Shown in pieces: positions 54,406-63,245 of a stretch of DNA of 64,000 bases. Each line of letters opens with the position of its first letter. Position 1 is the first letter of the stretch. The position numbers were made by a program, and so were the translations under genes. The notes under the pieces were generated by a model. It was not told the DNA's origin. It did no database searches and was given only the letters and a program-made list of their open reading frames with translations. This DNA comes from Sandaracinus sp964481145 (GTDB taxonomy: Bacteria > Myxococcota_A > Polyangia > Polyangiales > Sandaracinaceae): the NCBI GenBank assembly GCA_964481145.1, contig CAYZTA010000023.1:15541-79540 (forward strand), given 5' to 3'.

Positions 54406-55244
54406 TCGTCGTAAAACATGGGTGCGCGCTTGCGAATGAAGCGCAAAATGAGCTCGCGCGTCTCCGGGTCGAGCGACTCGAACCGGACGCCCATGCCTGG
54501 TTCGCTCTCGGCGTTCATGTCCATCGGATCACGCACGAACTTCACAGTGCCAAGGACGTTCTTTTCGAACCCCCCGGGCAGCGTGACGAGAGCATTCACC
54601 TTCGTGCCCTTCGGATAAATGTTGTAAGTGGCGGCAAACACGCCTCCTTCCGCAATTTCTCCGGAAAATCCGACGAAAAAATTCGATTCGGTCGTGGCGC
54701 CGATATTGACTTCGAAATGTTCGCGATTGACGTCCGAACCTTTGGGTTCGACGCCATTGACGACGGGAGGCTCGATCTTCGTCGGCTCTGCTGGCTTGGG
54801 TTGATCGCGCAGGGTCGCATCACCTGCGAAATCCGGCGACGTCATCACCGGAATGGGCGCCGTTTCTGGAATCACGACAGACGGCGGAGGACGACTCGTG
54901 TTCGACGGTGGCATGCGTGACGGCTGCGTGCTCAACGGAAAGAGCAACGACAGTGTTTGCGCGATCACCTCAGTCGCGGTCTGGACGCCCCTGTGGTGTG
55001 CGCGCACTTCTTGGAGCAGGGTCAAAGTCTGACTGACTGACCCGAGCGCGCTTTTGACGCTGGCTTTGCCATCGGGCTCCGACGACGCCCGCTCTGCTTC
55101 GAAGAGAGCGCCGATCGCCTGCGCGATGTTTTGAGCGACTGCAAGGACATCAGGCGGGATTTGCGGATCCTCCTGCAACGCCGCAAGTGCACTCGAAAGA
55201 TTCTCACGCGATTGCCGGGCAATGCTCGCGCCAGAGTAGGCCAT
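54402..55244 (-). CDS. PilZ-like protein with degenerate ligand motifs
   Basis: A 280-residue protein laid out like its neighbour: a helical N-terminus (about 10-110), a Pro-rich linker (about 110-180) and a C-terminal PilZ-like domain (about 180-275). The first motif reads NREHFEVNI, not RxxxR, and the second GEIAEGGVFAA, not DxSxxG, so c-di-GMP binding is unlikely. The TIGR02266-type ending (GMGVRFESLDPETRELILRFI) is preserved. It heads the two-gene operon. It may form a heterodimer with the canonical partner, an inference from the pairing. Confidence 0.82.
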   Translation of the reverse strand: MAYSGASIARQSRENLSSALAALQEDPQIPPDVLAVAQNIAQAIGALFEAERASSEPDGKASVKSALGSVSQTLTLLQEVRAHHRGVQTATEVIAQTLSLLFPLSTQPSRMPPSNTSRPPPSVVIPETAPIPVMTSPDFAGDATLRDQPKPAEPTKIEPPVVNGVEPKGSDVNREHFEVNIGATTESNFFVGFSGEIAEGGVFAATYNIYPKGTKVNALVTLPGGFEKNVLGTVKFVRDPMDMNAESEPGMGVRFESLDPETRELILRFIRKRAPMFYDE

Positions 55245-55455
55245 GTCGTCGTTTTCTCCAGGTTCCTAGGGCGATGCTCAATAAAGCTTCCGAAAAAGAT
55301 TAAGAATTGTTTGGCCTATCGACCAGAACAGGCGGGTCAGCGACCCCGATTTCGCATCAGGCCACCGAGACAGTCAACCCAGTCGGCGAAGAATCGTGCA
55401 GGTGCGCCCGAGAAACCGACACTCGACCCCCTGTCGCGCTTCACCCGGGCCTGCA

Positions 55456-55893
55456 TCATAAACTCTTCGTGAAGACAACGCGCGACCGACTTGGTCCCGC
55501 ATAATTCGCGTCCATTTGCACGTCGAATCCAAGCGCACGATGGAACTCGACCGAGCCCTCATTGCCCACGTTGGTGATGGCTTTGATGCGGTCCGCCCCC
55601 GCCTTGCGTGCTCGATCGGTGAACACTTCGTAGAGACGTTTGCCCACACCATGACGGCGATGTTCGGGATGGATCCCGACCAAATGCACATAAGACACCG
55701 ACGGGTCGGTTGGAGCAATGAAGCCGAGCAGAAATCCGATCACCTCCCCGTCCTCGTCGGCGATGAGCGCATGCTCACCAAGTTCGTAAAAAAAGATTGG
55801 ATGCGCTTGCTCGCGCGAAGGCCCACCCCACCACCGGTCCAATACGGACGTGATGTGGTCGAAGTCGGCCTTCGTAATCCCCCGGATCTGCAT
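55456..55893 (-). CDS. GNAT family N-acetyltransferase
   Basis: A 145-residue GNAT protein. The acetyl-CoA pyrophosphate loop is HRRHGVGKRLYEVF (Q/R-x-x-G-x-G/A type), preceded by the YVHLVGIHPE strand. ALIADEDGEVIGFLLGFI and the C-terminal NEGSVEFHRALGFDVQ are standard. The substrate may be a small amine or a protein; nothing nearby decides it. It is followed on the same strand by a phosphatase gene 74 bases upstream of its start. Confidence 0.85.
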   Translation of the reverse strand: MQIRGITKADFDHITSVLDRWWGGPSREQAHPIFFYELGEHALIADEDGEVIGFLLGFIAPTDPSVSYVHLVGIHPEHRRHGVGKRLYEVFTDRARKAGADRIKAITNVGNEGSVEFHRALGFDVQMDANYAGPSRSRVVFTKSL

Positions 55894-55967
55894 CTGCGTT
55901 CGGCACGTATAGCACGTTCAGCGACAACTCGATGTGGCTTTCGTTGCACGCCCCGTCATCAGGGTGA

Positions 55968-57581
55968 TCAGGGCGCGAGTGGTGGCGCATCCGCCGGTGG
56001 CTCGGCACTCGTCGCCTCGACCAGTCGACTCTCACCACTCGCAGTTTCCCAGGCTCGGCTCACTCGCTCGCTCGGATCGTAAGGTTCCTGGATGTCGTCG
56101 ATATGCACGAAAGACGCCTGTGCGCGCACCCGCGACAGATCGAGCACGATGTAGCCACGACGGGCGATATCGCCGTATTTGATGTGGGGATGATCCGCGA
56201 GCACCCGATCGAGGGTGCGCTCCAGCGGGCTGCCTGGCGTCGTGAGCCCGGGAGAGGTGATGCCTGGTGTCACGAATTCGACGGCCGTCGCGGCCGGTAG
56301 AGGATCCGCCTCCGGATCTTCGATGACCTCCATTGCCCACGACGTGTGAATGTCGCCGGTCAAGAAGACGACGTCTTGGATGGCAGCGCCATCGACCCCC
56401 CCATGCCGAATCGCCTCGAGGATGCGAGCGCGCGATGCTGGATAACCGTCCCATTGATCGTCGTTCGAGAAGATCGGAAACGGTGAGAAGATCACTTGTT
56501 GCCCGACGACCTTCCATTGCGCATCGCTCTCGAGGGCTTCGAGCAAGAACTCTTCTTGTACTCCCGAAATCAACGTGCGCGTTTCGGGCGCTCCCATCCC
56601 TTGGAGAGTTCGCCCGTCGATTCGTGTATCGAGCATGATCAACTCGGCCAAATTGCCGTAACGAAGCGAGCGCCAAATCTGGGCGGGGTCATCCGCGCGA
56701 ATCGGCATGTATTCCGAATAGGCCTGCTGCGCGACCCGCTTCCTATCCGCCCATGCGCCCTCGGTGGGCTGATGGTTTCCGGCCCCATCACGAAACGAGT
56801 TGTTGGCGAACTCGTGATCATCCCACACCGTGATGAAGGGATGCTGTCGATGGACTTCTTGCAGGTCCGGATCGCTTCGATAATGACGATACCGACGTCG
56901 GTAATCATCGAGCGTCGTCACTTCATGAGGCGGATCGTACTCTCTGGTTCCCCCGAATTGGCCGTTTCCATACTCATAAATGTAATCGCCCAAGTGGAGA
57001 ACCGCGGAGAGATCCCGACGCGCCGCGATGTTGCGATAACCGTGGAACCAGCCGTGCGCCATGCTTGCACACGAGCACACCGCAAAGCGCAACCGCTCGA
57101 CGTCAGCGGCATCACTCGCGGGTGCCGTGCGCGTCCGACCGATGGGGGATTCCTCACCCGTATCGCTCACACGAAAGCGATAGTAATACGTCGTGTTGGG
57201 CATGAGCCCCGTCGCATCGATCTTGGCTGTGTAATCACGGTTCTCGGTTGCATTCACCATTCCCATCGCCGCGATCGCCGCAAAATCGGGAGAAATCGAC
57301 ATCTCCCATGCCAGCTCAATTTCTGAGGGCGCGTCTTCGACGCTCACACGTGTCCAGAGAATCACGGCTTCAGGAAGTGGATCTCCACTCGCAACCCCAT
57401 GCCGGAAGGGCCCCGTGGGCGCCGGCCCACTGTCTCTGCCGACCCGTCCTGCATCGACACTTCCATCGAGATCACCTGGGCCAGAGTCGAGTGGCGTCGA
57501 TGTGCCATGTTCGCACCCCATCACCGCAGCAACTCCCAGAGCGCTCGCCCCGCGGAGCGCGCTTCGCCGAGAAATTTTCAT
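55968..57581 (-). CDS. phoD: PhoD-family alkaline phosphatase, Tat lipoprotein
   Basis: A 537-residue phosphatase/phosphodiesterase from ATG 57581, which follows AGAGG at eight bases; an in-frame ATG at 57668 lacks support. The N-terminus has a twin-arginine signal (SRRSALRG) ending in a lipobox-like VMGC (Cys23), so it is probably exported folded and lipidated. A short Asp/Gly linker follows. Metal-site motifs of PhoD are visible: LGDYIYEYG, WDDHEFANN and TGDIHTSW. It releases phosphate from organic esters outside the cytoplasm, especially under phosphate limitation. No Pho box was confirmed. Confidence 0.9.
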   Translation of the reverse strand: MKISRRSALRGASALGVAAVMGCEHGTSTPLDSGPGDLDGSVDAGRVGRDSGPAPTGPFRHGVASGDPLPEAVILWTRVSVEDAPSEIELAWEMSISPDFAAIAAMGMVNATENRDYTAKIDATGLMPNTTYYYRFRVSDTGEESPIGRTRTAPASDAADVERLRFAVCSCASMAHGWFHGYRNIAARRDLSAVLHLGDYIYEYGNGQFGGTREYDPPHEVTTLDDYRRRYRHYRSDPDLQEVHRQHPFITVWDDHEFANNSFRDGAGNHQPTEGAWADRKRVAQQAYSEYMPIRADDPAQIWRSLRYGNLAELIMLDTRIDGRTLQGMGAPETRTLISGVQEEFLLEALESDAQWKVVGQQVIFSPFPIFSNDDQWDGYPASRARILEAIRHGGVDGAAIQDVVFLTGDIHTSWAMEVIEDPEADPLPAATAVEFVTPGITSPGLTTPGSPLERTLDRVLADHPHIKYGDIARRGYIVLDLSRVRAQASFVHIDDIQEPYDPSERVSRAWETASGESRLVEATSAEPPADAPPLAP

Positions 57582-57905
57582 CCGATCGCCTCTTTCGTCT
57601 CGAGCCCCGGTGATAGCACACGAAGGAATGCGCTTGGAGAGCGCACGCCCCCGAGGTCGATCCGACACCGAAACGAGAAAACCAGGGAGATTTACCCATA
57701 TTTTCTCTTATCCAATCCAGTATCGAGCATCCACCCGTCCCGTACTCAGCATTGAAGTTTCGTATGTCAGGGATTTCCCTTACACGCGAATAGAGCCACA
57801 CACGTTACGTTCGCAGAGTCACCATCGCATGCAGCAGTTCCGGGGGAACCCATCTCGCGTATCTCGTCGCGAGAGATGGTGAGGGGAGGTGTATTCGTTT
57901 TGAGC
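57582..57905. other. Divergent intergenic region between phoD and the STAS-like gene
   Basis: 324 bases without a supported gene. It must hold the promoters of both divergent genes. An imperfect palindrome (centre AGGGATTTCCCT at 57769-57780, with flanking TGT and ACA) is a possible operator. An AT-rich patch lies near 57695-57715. Nothing else stands out. Confidence 0.5.
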
Positions 57906-58334
57906 ATGAATACAGATTCGAGAAAACCAGCCACATCTCGTCTCGAGACGCATCGATCCGACAACTCTCGATGGCCCATTGCATTCCACCGAACACCCTC
58001 GGTCGTGCGTGGAACCGATATCGCCGAGTTGTTGAAATGCATCGATGAATCTCTTCGTCGACGCGAACCGCACGTCATCGTGTGGGAGTTGGACGACGAA
58101 GTCGATATCTCAGCAGCGCACCGCAAGACTCTCGCAGACGGACTCAACGCACGTGAAGGAGAGTTCGTCCGATACTGTCGTGCATTTGCGATCATCGCCC
58201 GTACCGCCCACGCGCGCGGTGTCCATACCGCTCTTCGTTGGCTCACGCCGGCCGTATGTCCCGAACACATGTTCGACAACCAACGTGATGCCGAACATTG
58301 GGCGATGGGACGCCTTGGCGGAGGAGCCGGATGA
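57906..58334 (+). CDS. STAS-like protein
   Basis: A 142-residue protein from ATG 57906; TTG 57900, better spaced from GGGGAGGTG, and ATG 57876 are alternatives. The pattern resembles myxobacterial STAS/SpoIIAA-like proteins: a hydrophobic strand (PHVIVWELDDEVDIS), a helix, a second strand (CRAFAIIARTAHARGVHTALRWL) and a final helix (AEHWAMGRLGG). No phosphorylatable Ser is evident at a sure position. The stop overlaps the start of the HAD gene by four bases (ATGA). A distant relative lies at 63246. Confidence 0.6.
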   Translation: MNTDSRKPATSRLETHRSDNSRWPIAFHRTPSVVRGTDIAELLKCIDESLRRREPHVIVWELDDEVDISAAHRKTLADGLNAREGEFVRYCRAFAIIARTAHARGVHTALRWLTPAVCPEHMFDNQRDAEHWAMGRLGGGAG

Positions 58335-58849
58335 TTCCGTTTCGAGCTGTCGTTTTCGATCGCGACGGTGTCCTCACCCGCTTCGACTTCTCGCCGTTGA
58401 CTCAACTCTTGGAGGAGATTCCAGGCGCGTCTTTCGAAGCACTCTGGCGTCAATGGCATGACTATTACGCGAATCGTCCACTGCCAAAAACACGCGTCGA
58501 AGAACTCCGATTCCTCTCTGCCTTCTGGGATACCGTTGCTGTATCGTGGAATCTCGACCATGCAATGCATGCTCGCCTCCTCGCATTCGATTACACACAA
58601 ACGATTCTCGCGTTCGATGATGCTCGAGAGGCCCTCTCGGAGGCTCGGATACGAGGACTCCGTGTGGGCGTTCTTTCGAATTTCCCTCTCGTGAGTCTGG
58701 AAGAATCTTTGATTTCGACAGGTCTTGCAGATCTCGTCGACGTCGCCATTCCCCGCATCGAACCATACGGAATTGTCTCGACTACATCCACATGCAAACA
58801 GTACAAGACTTCACATGAATGCTCATCGCCTCTACGCGAGCATGGGTGA
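58331..58849 (+). pseudogene. HAD-family hydrolase, C-terminal half missing
   Basis: 172 codons. The N-terminal half is a good HAD phosphatase: motif I FDRDGVLTRFD (Asp10, Asp12), a helical cap (about 20-95) and motif II VLSNFP. After about residue 135 (DLVDVAIP) the sequence stops matching; the conserved lysine of motif III and the acidic pair of motif IV are absent. The remaining frame runs to a stop at 58849, overlapping the next gene. This reads as a 3' truncation at about 58740-58750, probably by insertion of the following cassette. It is coupled to the STAS-like gene by ATGA. Confidence 0.7.
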
Positions 58850-60782
58850 CGAACGGGCTCGACGATGGAGAGTGGTTGATCTCGGCCCTGAGGAGCTGAT
58901 CCTGGCTGGTGACGGCCCGCGCCTAAGCCAGGGGACGGCGCTGTCATTGTGTCTCGAAGCCAACGGACAACAGGTGGGACCATGTGACTGTACCGTCGAA
59001 AGCATTGGTGACGAGGGGATGATCTGTACTCTCGGCCATTTGCCGTTCGAGCTGGCGCAAATGTTTCTCCGGTTTGGAAGAGCACTTCGGTCACAGACCG
59101 CCGAGCCGATGGGCTACCGAGAGATCCTCGATGATCCCGAACGTATTCGTGTTGCCCTCCGCGCGCTCGTAGCGAACAAGTGTGATGCCTTCGTCCGTGC
59201 AACCGGTGCAAGCCGCATCTCGTTCTCGATTATCGCCTTCGACGAAGAAACGTATGATCTTGTATGTTCTTGCCCCAATGCAGCCGAATTGCAGCCCCCG
59301 TTCTTCATAGAGGTCGAGGGATACAACTCGATGTACTGGATCCCTGTGCTCGATGTGACGCGGACCGAAGGCGAACAGCGCATTTCGTTCCCGAGGACAA
59401 TCGTTCGAAATCGCCGCCGAAGCGGAACGCGGGTCGTTCCAAAGGACCTGCGATTGCACTTCGGATCCGTACGCGGAATGCGCGAGCGTTTGATTCGTGA
59501 CATCTCGCGTCGTGGCGTGTCGTTCTGGATGGCCTCCGAAGACGCTCCAATCGTCGAAGGGATGCTTCTCCGACGAGTCGAGCTATCGACTGGGACGACG
59601 TCTGTTTTCTTCGATGCACGCGTCCGGTCGGTTTTCGCGGTCGACGACAAGATGGCCTGTGGTCTGAGCGTGGACCTGCGAACTGTTTCGGATCTGCTGG
59701 CGTGGAGCCGCTTGATCGACAGCGCCGCGCACCCCACCACGTGGGGAGGTCCTCGCCACGGAGGCGATCTCTGGGAGCTGTTCGAGGCGTCGGGTTACCT
59801 GAACCTCTCGGGTAGATCAAGCGACGACTTCGAAGATCGGAAGCGACGATTCGAGGCGGCCTCCGCACAACTGTATTCGAACCCGCAGATCGGATGCCAG
59901 ATCGTCTTTCCAGGTGAGGGAAGGCTACATGCGACACTGTCCCTTTTGAAAACCTACACCCATTCATGGCTCGGCTTTCAAATGGCGAAACGTCCGGGTC
60001 GGATGCTCGGCGAAGCCACACGGCGGCAGATGCTTCGTGACATTCATCTCCACGCGTATGAGTACGCCATGGTCGACCGCGACCTGCGATGGTTCCTCGG
60101 GTACGTACAGGAGGGCACGCGGTTTAGCACGCTCGTTCATCATGATTTCGCCGCTCGCCACGCCAGCAGCGGGGCGACCGCCGTCGTTCCGTTCCGCGCA
60201 ATGCAGATCTCGACAGGCTTTGCGCAAACGTTCCGACGGGACAATACAATCGAGGTGGGACGGGGCTCCGAACTCGATATCATCTGTCTCTCGCAACATA
60301 TCAGCAAATGGGCACCGCAAGCCTATCTGGAGTCGTTGGATCTAGTTCCCGAACGCTTTTCCCTCGACTGTCTCACCGCTCAGTGGCGCCTCGCGGGACT
60401 TTCTCGCGAGCGTGAGCTGTTCGTTGCGCGCCACGGCGACCGTATTCTGGCCGCGGCCGTAGTCGAGAGAGCAACCGAGGGCCTGCATTTGTATGGACTG
60501 CTCGAGAGCGTCCGGTTCTATGGTGTAGACGCCGACTGGAAGCGCGCAGTAAATACGCTCGTCGGCGCGTGCGCAGACTGGTATGCCGCCCGCGACATCA
60601 ACCGTTTCGTGGTGCTCCGCGACGGCCCCGATCGCGACCTGCTTCCGGGGTTCGTAGATCTCGGTCCTGCCACGATCACGATCGTACCCATACAAATGCT
60701 CGGTGACCTCTTGGAGCACGTCTATGAAGTTACGGCTCCTCCTATATCGATTTCATCGGGCGATCATCACCGCAATCAATAG
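58815..60782 (+). CDS. PilZ-domain protein fused to a GNAT-like acyltransferase domain
   Basis: A 655-residue protein from ATG 58815; the upstream part of the frame overlaps the HAD remnant. Residues 100-195 resemble a YcgR-type N-terminal domain. A PilZ domain (about 198-300) has intact ligand motifs: RxxxR at 202-206 and DxSxxG at 229-234. From about 320 to 640 the protein looks like an N-acyl-amino-acid-synthase or GNAT-type transferase, with a strand and helix pattern such as RILAAAVVERATEGLHLYGLLESVRFYG and NRFVVLRDGPDR; this half is a fold-level guess. c-di-GMP could gate the transferase. It ends 11 bases before the diiron-type gene. Confidence 0.7.
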   Translation: MNAHRLYASMGDERARRWRVVDLGPEELILAGDGPRLSQGTALSLCLEANGQQVGPCDCTVESIGDEGMICTLGHLPFELAQMFLRFGRALRSQTAEPMGYREILDDPERIRVALRALVANKCDAFVRATGASRISFSIIAFDEETYDLVCSCPNAAELQPPFFIEVEGYNSMYWIPVLDVTRTEGEQRISFPRTIVRNRRRSGTRVVPKDLRLHFGSVRGMRERLIRDISRRGVSFWMASEDAPIVEGMLLRRVELSTGTTSVFFDARVRSVFAVDDKMACGLSVDLRTVSDLLAWSRLIDSAAHPTTWGGPRHGGDLWELFEASGYLNLSGRSSDDFEDRKRRFEAASAQLYSNPQIGCQIVFPGEGRLHATLSLLKTYTHSWLGFQMAKRPGRMLGEATRRQMLRDIHLHAYEYAMVDRDLRWFLGYVQEGTRFSTLVHHDFAARHASSGATAVVPFRAMQISTGFAQTFRRDNTIEVGRGSELDIICLSQHISKWAPQAYLESLDLVPERFSLDCLTAQWRLAGLSRERELFVARHGDRILAAAVVERATEGLHLYGLLESVRFYGVDADWKRAVNTLVGACADWYAARDINRFVVLRDGPDRDLLPGFVDLGPATITIVPIQMLGDLLEHVYEVTAPPISISSGDHHRNQ

Positions 60783-60793
60783 TCGAGGGCGCT

Positions 60794-61918
60794 ATGCAGA
60801 GACACCATACGGCAGCGTTAGAAACAAACGATTATTCGCTTCCAGTCAACCAGGATCTCACGGTCAAGGTCACTCCTCGAACCACGCAGCTATGGAGTGG
60901 GGGAGCTCAACTTGTATCGATCGGCGCCAGTCTAGGAAAGCCGACCGATGCTGAGCCCAAGCTGAACACCGCGGTGTGCGTGGAGTCGTTCGAGCATATG
61001 CGTGGCGCGCGCCCGGAGCATCTAGCGCTCGCACTCTACGCGGCGCTGAGATCGGGTCGCATCAATCAACGCACCGCAGTCGTGAGTGGCAACGGCGTGT
61101 TGCCCTCCGCCGTCGGCGATCTCATCAAGATCAAGCCACTTCGAGGCTCGAACATGGCGACCCGTCTCGATACCGCGCTTATCGATCTTTCACGGGCGTT
61201 CGAGGAGTCGCTCGTGGTCGACCCTGGGTTCTACACGCGCGAGGTCTCCGACACAGTAAATGTTCATGTCAAGAAGGCATTCGAGCGCGGATTCTTCGCC
61301 GCGGTCGGTCGGGGTGAAGTCTCGCGTGAACAGTATGTCTACGTGATGTCGCAACAGCACGCGTACGTGAAGTACACGACCCGCATCCTCGGCTACTGCG
61401 TGGCATATTCACAAGACTCGAACCTCCGCAAACACTTCGCGAAGCACCTCTCCGAAGAGATCAACCACGAAAAGATCATCGAAGCCGATCTCCAGCATCT
61501 TGGAGCCGACGTCGCATATGTAATCAATGATCTCGAACCGAACGTATCGACGCTCCAGTTCACTCTCGGAGAGCTCGCACTCGTCAGTCACTTCCACGAT
61601 TCGATCCTGCTGACAGCAGCGCCACTCGCTGCGGAAGGACTGACTGCACATCTCGATCGCACGTTCATCGAGAGCCTCAACAAGATCGTTGCATCTTGGG
61701 GAGTCGACTCTCCCGAGAAGGCAACGCGCTTCCTCGCATCGCACATCGACTTCGACAGTGGATACGACGGGCACTTCGAAGGATCGATGCGGCTTCTTGG
61801 AGAACATCTTCCGGGAGAGCGTCAATTGCGCCGTTTTATTTCCGCGCTACACGCACAGATGAACTCGTTCCTGCGCATCTACGAAGACGGAATGGAAGAG
61901 TCCGCACTCTGGGTGTGA
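60794..61918 (+). CDS. Heme-oxygenase-like diiron oxidase (HDO-type) protein
   Basis: A 374-residue protein from ATG 60794 with GAGGG five bases upstream. The N-terminal 120 residues are not recognised. Residues 140-370 are all-helical and carry the metal-ligand pattern of heme-oxygenase-like iron enzymes: Glu179 and His189 in the EQYVYVMSQQHAYVKYTTRILG helix, Glu222 and His225 in SEEINHEKIIEADLQHLG, and His317 and His327 in SHIDFDSGYDGHFE. Relatives oxidise or cleave amino acid and fatty-acid derivatives with O2. It follows the PilZ-transferase gene closely, so the two are probably one transcript and one pathway. The product is unknown. Confidence 0.72.
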   Translation: MQRHHTAALETNDYSLPVNQDLTVKVTPRTTQLWSGGAQLVSIGASLGKPTDAEPKLNTAVCVESFEHMRGARPEHLALALYAALRSGRINQRTAVVSGNGVLPSAVGDLIKIKPLRGSNMATRLDTALIDLSRAFEESLVVDPGFYTREVSDTVNVHVKKAFERGFFAAVGRGEVSREQYVYVMSQQHAYVKYTTRILGYCVAYSQDSNLRKHFAKHLSEEINHEKIIEADLQHLGADVAYVINDLEPNVSTLQFTLGELALVSHFHDSILLTAAPLAAEGLTAHLDRTFIESLNKIVASWGVDSPEKATRFLASHIDFDSGYDGHFEGSMRLLGEHLPGERQLRRFISALHAQMNSFLRIYEDGMEESALWV

Positions 61919-63245
61919 CGAAGCGAAACGCGAGAGCTGCGTTCCTCGAACGGCCGCCATCCGGTCCGACGCAACAGATTGCGAGTAGTAATGCTGGTAT
62001 GCGACACTCGCTCCTATGTGATCAAAGAATCGAAGTCCATGGCGACTGCACGAAATGTCAAACGATGGATGCCTCTCTGGAGATTGGATGAACCAGTGGC
62101 GAAGATCGACAAGACCGTGAAGATCGTCGCTCTGGGCAGCGAGCAGGACGAGTAGCACCTATTAAAACCACCAACATCCCTACATGCTCGAAGGCACAAG
62201 ACTCCGATCATGTGTGGTGGACACGACAACGGAGGAGAACTCGCCCACATCGACATCACTCAGCTTGGTTGGTGGAACGCTGCTCCAAAGAACGCATCGA
62301 GTGATACCGGGCCTTATGAAATCGGCACATGCGACGCAGTGAAAGTCACGATGTGGGCGGCGTGTTCGCGCAACGTACCGACCTCGTTGGGCCTCATGTC
62401 GAAGAGCGCGAGCACACACCACATCCAACGCCGGAGTGATGCCCAATGTGTTGCCGAGGCGACGCCGATCGTCTTGCTCATGCGGCTTCGTACCGAGGCC
62501 TCACTCTGATGCACTGTCCCCACCACTCTTTCGAGCCGGTCCCGCACCAGCGCTCTACAACACGAACGGAGCATCCCGCGAGAAATCTGCCTGTCCGATG
62601 GGACTCGCCCCCGACGCGACCAACAACCCATCACACACCGCTCCAAAACGCTCTGCGATCCCTCAACCGATGCGCCCCCTAACACTTGGCGCTCAGCATC
62701 AATCGCGCCCGCACGGTCCAGTCTCCCGGGCCGCTCGTCTGAGATTGTACAGGGGTCCCGAGCCGGGTCTGCATCAGACCCGCCAGAAAAAACGAACGAC
62801 CAAAATCGCGCTCCACGCAATCCTGACTAGCGGCATGAGTCGAGATGAGTACAGCTCACATCCAACGCTAACTTTTCGGCACCAACGACCCGCCCCCAGC
62901 ACTTGCGGAAAACGGCACTCAGTCAACATGGGCATAGAGATGAATGTCACGAAGAAAGTTGCCCCTATAGATTTTGGCGGTCAGGACATCGTCTCTTGAA
63001 AAGAATACCTCTCCAATGTACTGTTCAAAGGCAAGACGGGAGATGTTGCAGTGAGCATATACAGCACATGTCTACCATCCATCTTTTCGGGTTTTGCAAT
63101 CTGATGACTCTTTGGCATTTATCGTTCACATGCCCGACAAATGTTCTTGATGCCTCCTTGCATGGCAAGGATTGCTCGTCTGATATCCAAGGGCTCTTGT
63201 CGCAATAACCCACCCGTCGCAATAACTCACCACGGAGCGCAACAC
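61919..63245. other. About 1.3 kb with no convincing gene
   Basis: Open frames on both strands are short, have poor codon patterns and no recognisable domains. One minus-strand frame (62314-62820) is the longest and gives only a Cys- and Arg-rich sequence with no family. Composition is visibly lower in GC than the neighbours. The simplest reading is decayed or inserted DNA between the diiron-oxidase gene and the second STAS-like gene. Its right end has a direct repeat described separately. Confidence 0.6.
63199..63232. repeat. Two 17-bp direct repeats before the second STAS-like gene
   Basis: Adjacent units of 17 bases (63199-63215 and 63216-63232), both starting GTCGCAATAAC, then CCACCC in the first and TCACCA in the second. 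They lie 14 bases before ATG 63246, overlapping the expected ribosome-binding region. Operator or chance duplication. Confidence 0.5.

Noticed and set aside
57767..58600. 277-codon minus-strand frame opposite the STAS-like and HAD genes
   Set aside because: Both plus-strand genes have recognisable patterns and an ATGA overlap; the minus frame has none.
62314..62820. Minus-strand frame of 168 codons in the gene-poor stretch
   Set aside because: Cys/Arg-rich product without a family, no ribosome site and no conserved neighbours.
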